From Typha latifolia (lineage: Eukaryota > Streptophyta > Magnoliopsida > Poales > Typhaceae), in the NCBI GenBank assembly GCA_019914945.1, contig CM034105.1, positions 12,834,001-12,898,000 of the forward strand: a stretch of DNA of 64,000 nucleotides. Direction: 5' to 3'. Position 1 is the first letter of the stretch. Every line of letters begins with the position of its first letter. This document shows, one piece after another, positions 11,169-22,424 of this stretch. The position numbers were made by a program, and so were the translations under genes. Below the pieces are notes generated by a model. It saw only the letters and a program-made list of their open reading frames with translations. It had not been told where the DNA came from and made no database searches.

Positions 11169-13740
11169 ATGAGAACATTACTCCTCTCTATCCTTCTCCT
11201 CACTCTAATATCAATCACTCCACATTCTGATGCTTGGGGGAAGGAAGGACATTTCATGATCTGCAAAATCGCAGAGGTATGAGCCAAAACCCAACATTCC
11301 CATTTCATTCTTTCTCTCACCTTTCTCAAGCTCTTATAAATGTCCTTGGTTGCAAAAAAAAATCCAGGAATATTTTACAAATAAGACCTCGAAAGCTGTT
11401 TTAGACCTTCTACCTGAAACGGCGAATGGGGATCTGGCGTCGGTGTGTTCCTGGGCCGATGAGATGCGATTCCGGTACCGGTGGTCGAGCCCGCTGCATT
11501 ACATAAACACCCCTGGAGTATGCACATATAAGTATTCGAGTACGTTTCAATTCGCCCACTGTTCTTCTGATAAATTGCAAGCTTGTGTTGGAATTCTGTT
11601 TCTTTGCCTTTGGATTTGAATGGGGAATTGGAACAAAGTTTGAGTCTTTGGAGAAGAGGAGTTCCGGTGTTTTGGGTGGGAGATATTTTCTTCTCCAGTT
11701 GTCGTGTTTGCTGTTTGAAAACGAACAGCCGAGCGCTTTGTTCGGAGCCACGTGGCTCAGATTGTAGGGAGTGGATCCAATGCGGCTAGACTGCACGAAT
11801 TTACTGCAGTTGGGTTACTTGGCAGCCCGTGTAGACTGTCAAGTTAATTAGAAAGATTTTTTTTTACAAACTTTTACATATCACCACCTATATTTTCCCA
11901 TCTTGAAAGAAATAAAAAAAGAAATTACTTGGAGGATATTTTTGTTAGTTTGCATAATTATTTAGTAGAATTTGAATTGATTGTGATGCTAAATTAGAAT
12001 AACTTCTACTCATCAATTAATCATAGTCTCCTACTTTTGTTCTTGTAGGAGACTGTCACAATTCAAAAGGTCAGAAAGATATGTGTGTGGTTGGAGCAAT
12101 CAACAACTACACTGAACAACTATATAATTATGGAGATTCAACAAATTCATGTAAGAACTTTAAAAGCTTTTACTGATGTTTCAACATCCACTATTCAATA
12201 ATTTAGGTGATTCTTGACTTCATATATGCAATCAGATAATTTAACAGAGAGCTTGATGTTCCTTGCTCATTTTGTGGGAGATGTACACCAACCTCTTCAT
12301 GTGGGGTTTGAGGCTGATGAAGGTGGTAATACTATAATCATCCATTGGTACAGAAGGAAAACCAACCTTCACCATGTTGGCATTCTTACATTATAGATAA
12401 GAATATTTTAGTTTTCTTATTTCCCTACAAGATGATTTAGAAGTTCGAGTTTGTTGTGTTATAAGGTGTGGGATGTGAGCATTATAGAGACCGCAATGCG
12501 CGATTTCTACAATAAAGATCTTACCACCATGATAGAAGCTATCAAAAGGAATATCACTGTAAGTTCATTAATTTGATAAGATATACTTACCAGTTCAATT
12601 TTTTTTTTTTCACTTGTTTCTCTGGTTGTTAGCTTTTAGTCAAAGTGAAAGAATGAGGAACTCCAACACTATGTTTGAGATCTGGGTTGGCCTTCAAAAT
12701 AAGAGAAACAACATGTCAGAAAAAGTAAAAGGAACAGTACATATGATCAAGCTGACATGATTTAGTACTGTTTCCTCTGTAAACTGCTTAAATACCAATA
12801 AATTTTGTTCTAGTGGAACTAAGTACTAAACTCTGTCTCTCTAAACTAGCAATTCTAAACCTACTTTCAGGTTTTGAAAATGTGCTGAAGAAGGATAATT
12901 CTAGCGAAAGATGGACGAGTAGTTTGTAAAATATAAGTAAGATATAAGAGAAATAAAAAGTGGATGCCGTAAGGAAAAAAAAAAGCACAGAATATATCAT
13001 CTAAATCGAGTTCAATATTATCACATGGGCTTTGGCTGTCATGAGATACTTTTCAGTTTTCACAAGCGATGAATGTTTTTTAAGTAGATCACAATTTTAA
13101 ATTTACTACTTTCTAAAGGTACTTATTTTTATTGATTTGCATTTTGTATTGCAGGATGGATGGTCTGATGAAATTGATAACTGGGAAAATTGCCGTAACA
13201 AAAGAGCAACTTGTGCCAACAGGTAACAATGAAGATTAAATGAGCTACTCTCCTACACTCTTTTGTTCACCTCAATTCATCTCTGGATCAAGGAAAACTA
13301 TACATTAATATGGGAAATTTACCTAAAGATGAAAAACATACATCTAATGCACTGTTGTTGTATGTTAATTAGAACTGTTTAGATATATTACTTCAGCTAT
13401 TTAGCAACTACAGTAAAGCTAATTACGACAAGACTCGCAGTTATGCATCGGAGAGCATACACTTGGCTTGTTCTTATGCTTACAAAGATGTTGAGCAGAA
13501 TTCAACATTAGGGGGTGAGTGATTGTAATTTCAGTCTCTTTAGTTTTTAGTAGTAATTACACTCATTCAGCTAGTTCTTAACAAATTTCTAAACATGCAG
13601 ATGATTATTTCTTTTCTCGCTATCCTGTTGTGGAGAAGAGGATAGCACAAGCTGGTATCAGATTAGCCTTAATTCTAAACCGAATTTTCGAGGGGAATAA
13701 AGATGATGATAAAGAGATACTACTACGACAAATAATTTGA
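11169..13740 (+). CDS. S1/P1-type single-strand nuclease (plant ENDO family)
   Basis: Secreted or vacuolar zinc-dependent endonuclease that cuts single-stranded DNA and RNA, typically during senescence and programmed cell death. Eight exons: 11169-11276, 11368-11539, 12049-12150, 12236-12375, 12466-12558, 13155-13222, 13441-13514, 13601-13740. All junctions are GT-AG and in phase, giving 298 aa, close to the family norm of about 290-300. A hydrophobic signal peptide (1-22) precedes Trp23 of WGKEGH, whose amino group and side chains bind zinc in this family once the signal is cut. Other zinc-site motifs are visible: CSWAD, SPLHYINTP, HFVGDVHQPLHVG and NLHHVWD. The catalytic set looks complete, so this appears functional. 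The last exon and its flank are copied at 36043-36560. Confidence 0.93.
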
Positions 13741-14147
13741 GGAGTACATTTACTTTATTTGTATTGAATAAATATTTGATAGATAACATTTACTTAATTT
13801 GACATCAAATAAAATTTTGATATCCTTAGTTATCAATTACTTTCCCTCCTAAGTGCAGTTATAAGCTATTAACTTTTGTAATTTTGATGGATGGCTTAAT
13901 GCAGACAACATTCTCTAATGCAGCACTTACACTAGAGGCAACCAAATCTGAAGGAATATTTTGGACTTTGATGATGAATGGCTTCTCTACTTAAATGGGT
14001 TTTAAAAGGCCTCCTTTAGGCCACATTATTTAGGTCAGGCAATCAGAAACTTGGTTTGCTATAAGAGGCTCATCAATGTTTACAATAAAAGATTTGCTGT
14101 AAAAGACCCTAAGTAATACTTTCACATAAATCCTCAATGGGCATCTA
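13741..14147 (+). other. 3' flank of the nuclease gene
   Basis: No gene. It probably holds the 3' untranslated region. The same block follows the displaced exon-8 copy at 36183-36560, so it duplicated together with the exon. At about 14147 the similarity switches to the NLR 3' flank, marking a breakpoint. Confidence 0.7.
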
Positions 14148-14149
14148 TC

Positions 14150-15661
14150 ACGATTTGTTTGAGTTTAAAGCACACAAAATACAAAATTTACATCTAAATG
14201 CCATACTGCTTTGCAAGTAAGAGTTTAGGAGAGAGTATAAATCCTATACTATCAAATTCCATGGTGGAAGTACATAGAATGATCAATGCAGCTTGACAGT
14301 AGCTCAAGATCCAGAGCAGAGAAGTAGAGGGAAATGTCCACATGAACTTAGCATGATAGAGAACTAACAAGATCTAGCAGGTTATGAAGCACTACAATAG
14401 ATGCATAATAGTAGCAGACATATGCAACTGTATTGATCTAAAATCTAGTTCAAGTAATTACAACTCATTGTCCTGCATCATATATTCACAGTAGTTTTTC
14501 TCAACTATTAGGTTCTGGTCTGTTCTGAAACTCTGGATCCAATCTAACAAAACCACCTAACTTTCCTAGAAAAAAGTTATATCTTCAAAAGGATGCAAGT
14601 GACTGGGTTCTATTTGTCAGAGCGAACCGATAAAATTGGATAAAATGATTCCAGTTATAGTGATGGAATACAATTATTTGTACACAAGATTAAACAAGTA
14701 GTCAGGAATTTATACAGCTGGAGAGCTGAATTAAAATGCCATTCTGAACTAAAATGTTCGACACATTGAAATTTACATAGCTTAAGAGTTTGGGTAGAAA
14801 ATCAGTAAACAAGTTGTCTGAAATTGAAGTAAGAACAATGACATCCTTGCAAAGAAAATCACAATGCTCAAAAGGGAACTCGCCAAATTTTGTTGAGAAA
14901 ACACTCATTATGTGACATAGTGAAACTATGTATCATGGACATGTGAAGAATTACTCGCAACACTGTTATTTATGCCTTTTTCATGCAGAACCTCATAATT
15001 ATAAACCATTAGTGAACCCATTCATTTGGGAAGCACTTGATTAATAAATGGATTGCACTTGGAGATCTTTAGTTGGCAGTAATATGAGATTAGCTGTGAT
15101 AATGGAAATAATGGATGTTACATCTTCTAGAATAAATCTATCCAAGTGATTCCATGATTATGCTGGCTTATAATCCTAGAATATTATCACAACCAGAAAT
15201 GCTGAATGTAGTATCTAACGCAGAAGAAGTAAAGTCTTTAGATAACTTTAATTGCTCAGATGGGCAAATATTACTTGATCAGTATATAAGAACCTAATTT
15301 ATAGCAACTGCATTAGACCAGTAATAAGTCCAAGACTTCAATAAAACTAGAAACAAGAAAGCACTAGCAGAACAAAGAACCGAAAAGAAGGAACAATTAC
15401 AGCAATGAATCCCCTTGAGTGATATAGCAGTACATAAGTTCATTTATTCTGAAGTGAACAAAAAAGAGAAGATGAAAAACAAGTTTGACAGATACATCCA
15501 AAATATTACTGAACTTTCAAGTGGAAGGTGCAAGTTCCGTATTCTATGACAACACATAAAAAAGAAATGGTGTTCAGTTGAATCTCAGAACAAAGGAGGA
15601 ATACGAACAATTTACATGTCAAAGTGTAGAATTCGGATGAAGTGTATGCAGAACTTTGGAC
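14150..15661. repeat. Copy of the NLR 3' flank
   Basis: Second copy of the block at 4860-6027, in the same orientation relative to the attached NLR coding remnant, with scattered substitutions and indels, including extra sequence around 14430-14760. No coding content. Confidence 0.85.
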
Positions 15662-16507
15662 TCATCTGGAGCATCCTTTGGTGCAACCTAGACAGAACCG
15701 AATGAGGAGGTTGGTGCAGGATCCTGCCGACCTATCCATTTTTGTCTCTATAACTATAACTTGCGCATTATTGCTATCTAATTCTTCTGTATCTGCTATT
15801 ATATCTTGATATGCACCTCCGGATGGCAGCACAAAGTGTGTCTCTTCCCATGTTATGATGGTGACGTCAGGGACATGATCAAACACACCCCTGTATTTCA
15901 GAAAAGGGCACCTCCAAATAAATACCTTCTGGAGTGCAGTGAGGAATTATAGACCTTCAGGTAACGTCATCAGATTGATACAATGGTCAAGTGGCAAATA
16001 TTGGAGGGAGACGAGACCTCCCAACCAGTCTGGCAATTCTCTCAGTGCATCACAATGGCTTATCTGAAGATGTTGAAGTGCAGTGAAGCAGAGCGGAGGC
16101 TGAGGTTTTGAAGGCCCTTCTTTTGCTCGCCTTCCTCCCCCCAATGTCATCTGTTTTCTCATGTCACGGAGAGTCAGTCCTGAGGAAAGGGAGATGGTGC
16201 TGCATGGAACCGGCAGGCAGAGATTCCAATTCAGAACAACAAGATATATGCAACGGTTGGAGGGTGGTGAGGTGCCGCATTCCTTCTCATACACCTAATT
16301 CAGGTGATGATGTTTGATATCCGCCTTCGATGGCCTGTTCAACTCTAGGTGATTCTCATGCGCTCCATGTTGATAACACGTTTCCTTGTTCATATTACTC
16401 TTATGCTGACTGATTAGCTCCTAGCTACAGCTCTCCAACGACTTTTCCAGGCAGAGCTTCCAAGTCAGAACAGTCAGATATATGCAACTACTGGACGGTA
16501 GTGAGAT
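15662..16507 (-). pseudogene. Broken copy of the NLR C-terminal LRR region
   Basis: It matches the last ~280 codons of the NLR at 6028-6880. The distal part still reads MFDHVPDVTIITWEETH and ends FCLGCTKGCSR, and the proximal part reads ALRELPDWLGGLVSLQ. It is disabled: the codon pair after LPEGL is changed to a stop (GAA to TAA), and frame shifts occur around 16140-16300. Similarity ends at about 16507, where LTR-related DNA begins. No P-loop or start region is present. Confidence 0.92.
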
Positions 16508-16730
16508 GATGGGTGAAGGAAGCAGAAGTAAAATCTTCACCCCAAATATAACAAAGAGGAATAGTGATAGAAAACCAATCCAAGTTTTAGGAAAAAACTC
16601 CAATGAGGTGTTAATGGTGATAGAATAGCAATAGATAAGTTGTAATCACGGATTAAACACCCCAATACAAGTAATCTTTAGAACGGAAATAATAGAGACA
16701 ATAGAGAGAGAGAGGGAGACAAATTTCTAT
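16508..16730 (-). repeat. LTR-related fragment next to the copia LTR
   Basis: It begins with a near repeat of the LTR edge motif (GGGTGAAGGAAGCAGAAG here, GGGTGAGGGAAGCGGAAG in the LTR at about 16749) and then runs through unmatched AT-rich DNA and a GA run. It is best read as a truncated relative into which the next LTR was inserted. The exact nature is uncertain. Confidence 0.45.
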
Positions 16731-17510
16731 TGTGCCAAAGTACTCAAATGGGTGAGGGAAGCGGAAGCAAAACCCTTCACCCTCAAACAAATCCAAATGA
16801 AATAGCAATAATTTGAGGCAAATCAAATATTAGCAATGCTAATCTCAATATCAATGTGAGAACTCCAAAATGCAAGATGTTAGTTGTAGAAAACTTCAAA
16901 TACCAAAGGTAATCACAAATATGAACACCAAATCAATGCAAACTATAAAGAGAAAAGTGGGAGAGACACGATTTATGTGGTTCAGCGATATGCCTACGTC
17001 CACGGGCGGAGCAATCTTCAATCCACTATGCAAATCTTCAAATACAAAGAGATTACAACTCTAATATCTCTCTAAACAATGGTGGCTCTCCCCTACAAGC
17101 TTTTCTCTCTTGCAAAATGCCCACACTAAAACCCTAAAACCCAACATTTCTATTTATAGGCTCGGTTCAGATTTGAGTTTTTTCGCGTCACGTTCGAACG
17201 CCCTCGGGGCGCGTTCGAATGCGCCTAATATCAAAACAGCAGAACCAAAGGGGCGTTCGAACACCCGCTGGGCGCGTTCGAATGCGCCCAGTGCAAATGC
17301 AGACTGATGTTCGAACGCCAAGGCCCCGTTTGAATGCCTGCAGAAACAGCTGCCCTCTGGTTGGCTCGCGTTTGAACGCGGCTGAGGCCGTTCGAATGCC
17401 TGCATCACAGACTGCTCTCTGTCTGGAGCTCACGTTCGAACGCCCGGCACAAAAAAATACTGATACTTGTTGAATTTTTGATGAAACTGAATTTGAGCTA
17501 ATTTTTAACA
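16731..17510 (-). mobile_element. Ty1/copia LTR (3' LTR of a minus-strand element)
   Basis: On the minus strand the sequence CCAAGGTGGAGAAT, a polypurine tract of the copia type, is followed by TGTTAAAAATTAGC, the expected LTR start. The proposed other end reads TTTGGCACA, giving TG...CA termini and about 780 bp. The word ATTTAYGTGGTTC plus CTACGTCCACGGGCGG inside it is common near such LTRs in plants. A truncated second copy lies at 35650-36003. The edges are inferred from the copy comparison, not from an intact element. Confidence 0.7.
17192..17441. repeat. Array of nine GTTCGAAY-type boxes in the LTR
   Basis: Nine related octamers occur at 17192, 17213, 17255, 17276, 17309, 17328, 17370, 17390 and 17434. 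They alternate GTTCGAAC and GTTCGAAT (two carry TTTGAA), usually followed by GC or CGC. They form pairs about 20 bases apart, repeated about every 60 bases. The block is much more CpG-rich than its surroundings. It may be an LTR enhancer or promoter array; function is inferred only. Confidence 0.8.
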
Positions 17511-17998
17511 ATTCTCCACCTTGGCGACAAATTCACAACTTCACCAAATCACTCTCCACTACTGCAAAGTGACAGCAAATTCCAAAATTGCACCGCCTGC
17601 AAATTTGCGTCAAAAGACGCTAAATCAAACAATTTCTGTAAACAATTCCAAAATAAACTCCAAATGGTCTTCACCATTGCAAAGTGAGTGCACCACTTCA
17701 AAACCCAAATGCAAACAAATATGATGAGACTTCAAAGATGCCAAACAACTGTCTCCACCAATGCAAAGCGAGTGAGTGCACCATACCAATGCCAAGTAGT
17801 CAAACATGCAAATAATTTGTCAAGTCCAAGCAATATTGGACCTTGACCCCAGTCACAACTGCACTGTCGTCATGAACAACCAAAAGTGCATATGCCATTC
17901 TGTTAGTACACTATGCAAACTTTTGGGTCTTTCTTCTCGGTCTACTAACTGCAATTGATTTTTCTTTCTGCAAAATTTTCTAAGTTGAGGTCTCCATC
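17511..17998 (-). mobile_element. Internal copia DNA between gag/protease remnant and LTR
   Basis: It lies between the polypurine tract and the gag/protease remnant. Two similar words, CACCATTGCAAAGTGAGTGCACCA and CACCAATGCAAAGCGAGTGAGTGCACCA (about 17670 and 17756), are internal repeats, with a weaker third near 17550. No integrase or reverse transcriptase is present, so most of pol has been deleted. Confidence 0.6.
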
Positions 17999-18894
17999 TT
18001 ATGCAAACTTGAGTCTTCTACATCCAAATTGGTAGATTTTGGCGGAGCACCAAGGATTCCATTCTCCACCTGCTGCGAAAAGTCTTTGCTTATGCCATTC
18101 TGCAAATTCTTCTGATTCAAAATAAAAAACTCTCCAATGCATTTTCTGAAGGCCTTTCATCACAACTCGAATTCCCAATGCAATTTTCAAAATTCCATCT
18201 TTCATTGTGCTTGTGAAGCCTTTGGATTCCAATGCGCTCAATGAGATGAGATTCTTCTTCAAATGAGGGATATATCGTATCCCCGTCAACTCTCTCACTG
18301 ATCTATCATGCAACTGCAAACGAACTGTGCCAATTCCTTCAATTTTACAGGTATTATCATTACCCATAAAAACTATGCCATTGCTCAGTTCTTCAAAAGT
18401 GCAAAACCAATCTCGATGAGGACACATATGATAAGTGCACCCCGAATCCAAAATCCACTCATCTGTATGACATGATACAGATGAACTGCTAAGTGCAATA
18501 TCCAAATCCAAATCCAAATCATCAAACTCATATTTAAGATCGGCCACATTTGCCTTTCCCTTCTGCTGATCCTTGCCATTCAAAGCCGGACAATCATTTT
18601 TCCAATGCCCTTTGTTGCGACAATATGAACATTCATCTCTAGCAGGAATGTCTCTACTAGACGATCCACCCCGCTTGTTAAACTTCCCAATTTTCAATCT
18701 ACCACCCACTATCAATGCTTCAGATGGAGAGTAGTCAAATGATCATATACATCGGACAACGAATTCAATAATATTAAGGCTTTGTCTTCATCCAAAATTT
18801 TCACATCCAAATTTTGCAAATCCGCAAGTAACTTGTTGAAAGTATTCAAATGCTCGGCCATAAGCATTCCAACCTTGTATTGAAATCGAAACAA
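17999..18894 (-). pseudogene. Ty1/copia gag-protease remnant
   Basis: Two open pieces. The upstream one (18894-18712) shows gag similarity: YKVGMLMAEHLNTFNKLLADL, then a run ending VYDHLTT. The downstream one (18715-17999) has a retroviral-type zinc knuckle CSYCRNKGHWKNDC and the aspartic protease motif WILDSGCTYHMC, followed by a pre-integrase stretch KKNLISLSALESKGF. The two pieces are joined by a deletion and stop, and coding similarity fades after ILKIALGIRVVMKG. Integrase, reverse transcriptase and RNase H are absent. The element is dead. Confidence 0.9.
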
Positions 18895-18899
18895 TTAAT

Positions 18900-19231
18900 G
18901 GCCTCACATGGCCATCCTTCCTATAGAAAACAAACAAAAATAATTATGATGATGGCAAAATTGAAGATATAAGAAGTAATAACAACAACAACAACAACAA
19001 CAATAATAATAAGACTAATCATACACACCATATGTTCTTACTGCAGGCAACAATAACTTGAAAAACGATAAATCTCAAGCAACATAACCGACAAGTAGAG
19101 AAAGCAAGTCAAAAGATGAACAACAAAGTCGCACACGGCAGGACGAGTCTGCAGTTGCTTAATTTTGGAATTAATCCTACTTAATTCGATACCCGTTTTA
19201 GAACAGGCCGTGCATTCGTCGGGCAATCATC
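18900..19231. other. 3' flank of the RHD3-like gene with (CAA)n tract
   Basis: No gene. A CAA/TAA repeat occupies about 18980-19013. This interval probably contains the 3' untranslated end of the RHD3-like gene and the outer edge of the copia remnant. Confidence 0.5.
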
Positions 19232-22200
19232 TTACTCAGGAATAATAACATCTGCTAAGCCTGACAAGCCAGTCATATTGAGAATAGCTCTAGCAGTTTC
19301 ATATAACATCGATTTGAATAATGAACGTTGTGATCTTGCGTCTTGAGCTGTAGATCCAGCTTGTTCTTTGGCCTCTTGCGCTTCACGTTTAGCTTCCTCC
19401 ATTGCGTTTTCAGCTTCCTTTCTTGCCCGTGCAGCTTCCGCTGTAACACGTTCCAACTCCGCGAATTTTCTGTCATAATTTTCTTGTCTCTGTCGATCTT
19501 CCTCTCGTTGTTTAGATAAACGTTCAACTTCGTCTTTCGCATGTACGGTTTCCAGTCTTGCCCGTTCAACCTCCTGTCTTGCACGGTCGAGCTCCTCTTT
19601 CGCGCGTTGCTCCTGCAAGCAAGAAATGGTTCTTGTTAGAAGAAAGTTGGAAGCAGCCAACAGTTCGGACAATATTTACATTGTGTCCCAGATAGTTTCT
19701 TTCTCCCCTCCGTCTCAAGAAACAAAGAAAACAGAAAGCTCTGATGACTGATTGAGTAGATTGGTAGCTGAATTGAAAGAACACAAAATAATCGGTGGCA
19801 TACAAGAGATCTATTGAGTTACAATAATGCTTGCGTGTAATACAAGGGTCAATTGGAGCATGCATACCTATAATTCTGGGAACACATGTTGCATATACTT
19901 CTCTAGTCTCTAACAAGAAAAATTGCTTGATAGTATTAGCTTTCCAGAAACTAAAGATGTAGGTGCACCTAGAAAACATTCATAATTTATGATGCAATAA
20001 ATTTATCTACTTTTAAAAATTCAGCTTTCTTTACTATACGCTACCTCTTTCAGAAAAGAAAGAAAAAAATGATTAGCAATAAGAAGGCAGTCAATACAGG
20101 AACTATCTTTAGATGGTAGGTTTCAAGTTGTATAGAGAAGAAGAGAAAGTGAGAGAAAGATAAGCTGGAGACACGTACTACAAAGTAAAGTATTATGCCT
20201 GCAAGCATGCAGCAATATGGGGTACTAGTTGCATATCATCTTTTTAACTCACTCTTATGTTGTTTCTAATTGGAAGAAGTCATCACCTCATTACAGAATT
20301 TCATTCTAAACAGCACTGTTTTTTCCGCAGCATAGTTATCAAAATTTGGAAAGCTAATAAAATAAAGATAAGAGACCAAACAGTTAGCAAAGTCGTACAT
20401 AAATGAAAAGTGAACAAAGAAGCATACCTTTATGTCTAAGGCTGTGGCTTTAGCATGATATTTCAGCTCTTTTTCAACTGTAATATAACTATCTGAGCAT
20501 AGAGATTTGTATCTCGAGCTCAACCCTGTAATCCAACAATTCCGTTATGGAGAAACTGCTATCTGAGACTTCTTGTAGCGTAGATCCAAATTGTGATATA
20601 GCCAATGAGAAATCAAACTGGAATGTGATTAAAATCTTTCTTGAAACAGAACAAGTATTCAAGTAGAAGTTACCAAATCTCTCCTAGTAGAAGTTTTTAT
20701 TTTTATTTTTAATTAATATCTTGATATGCACGCAGAATAAAAAAAAGGAAATAGGATGATGAGAATGGTGAAGCAGCATATTAATATCTATTAACTTACC
20801 ATCTGCTCTAAAAGTTTAAATTGCTAGAAAATAATGAGTTTTATATTTTTACATTCTAAGGTAACCTACTTTGCTCTTTAAGAAGTGATGACTCGCTAAG
20901 GGAAATCTTCAAGGTGATTTGTTTAAAAAAGATGATCTGCAGCCTATTTTTACCACAATCATCCCATATATTGATTGCTATCGCACTGCATATTTTCTTT
21001 TATTCGAGTTGAATCCTTTTCTTTGATCTTAAAGGCCGATCTAATAATCAAAGTTACCTTCGCATGATTATATATATATATATAAAGTGTGTTGTATAAC
21101 TGCATAAAACCAGAGTTACCTTCGCATGATTTCGTAAATAATTCCAAGAAGGTGTGAACTAAAGCATCGACTTCCTTTGCGGGGTCATCTGCTTTGCTTA
21201 ATTCAGCAGCAACTTTTTTCGTACTCTCACAAACAAATTTCAAACGCATTTCATTCAACAAATTTCGGGCAAAAGACTCCACGAGCTGAGGAAAAAAAGA
21301 AGAAAAAATAAAATAAAAATATTATTAAGGCAGTAATATAATAAAAATGAACAGATAGTATGAAGATAATTAGTCTCTTGAAGTCCACATTAGCCTTCTT
21401 TGGGTATTAATGCAACGAATTAACAACCCCATGTAGATGAATTAACTTATATCTTTTTTAAAGAAAGATCAAACTATACGACCATTTTTTTTCTGTAGAC
21501 AACTGGGGTGCTTGCTCGATTACATCACTCATCTAAATTTTTGGCTCAAGAACATTATATATGCATAGTATCAAGTAATTGAGGGAAAAAACATATTATA
21601 CATGAATATACGTATTCTTGTAAGGTTATATCGCTTCAGGTACTACTGTCTCCTAGAAGTATAGTAGGAAACCAAGCCTAATGAGATTAAAATCATAGAA
21701 TCTAAGAACAACAATGTCAGATCCAAATACGCAAAAGCAGAGAGAACAAAATGCTATACATATGATTAGACTTTAGACTAATCAAATGATCATTTCTTGC
21801 TTAATTTATTGCAATTTTGGTCAGTCAGAACCAACCATCACGCCGATGTATTTATAAAATTACAAAAGCAAAGAATAAAAAATAATTAACACTATATCTG
21901 CATATATTGGGAATAAATTTAACATGCAAAATAAGAATAGCATCTTACTTGCAGAATTCCTTCCTCCAATTCTTTGCGTTTTGTGGCCCTCTGAGTTTCA
22001 TCATATATCTTAGTCTGTGTATCATATCTACAAAATGAAAATAAAAAATAATAATTAATGGAGTTGCCTTGAATCTCCACATAATAACAAATTCCAAATG
22101 TAGGGATATTTGCTGTTAGGAACTATGCTACAAGGTTGGTTATCCAGTGTGTGTTTGTGTGTGTGTTTGTGAGAGAGAAAGAGACGATCCTTGGCTACTC

Positions 22201-22392
22201 ATCACACTCTAGTTCCCATGACCGGGAAAGAACAATTGACAAAAAGAGATTCTTTCTTCCCCTGTTTTGCACCCCGTGTATGTTTATTGTAGTTGTAGGT
22301 TACATCCAATCATTTCACTTTTTACCAAATGGTTCTCTTTTTTCCCCTATTCTTGTAGATTTTGTTAAACCATACACATACACAAACACACA

Positions 22393-22424
<32 letters not shown>

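Noticed and set aside
11410..11796. 128-codon antisense frame in the nuclease gene
   Set aside because: It is the opposite strand of nuclease exon 2 and intron 2. The sense strand carries the S1/P1 motifs in correct phase.
17110..17511. Several overlapping Arg/Ser/Pro-rich open frames on both strands
   Set aside because: They arise from the GC-rich GTTCGAAY array in the LTR. Repeating RSNA-like peptides appear in multiple frames at once, which indicates repeat DNA and not a protein.
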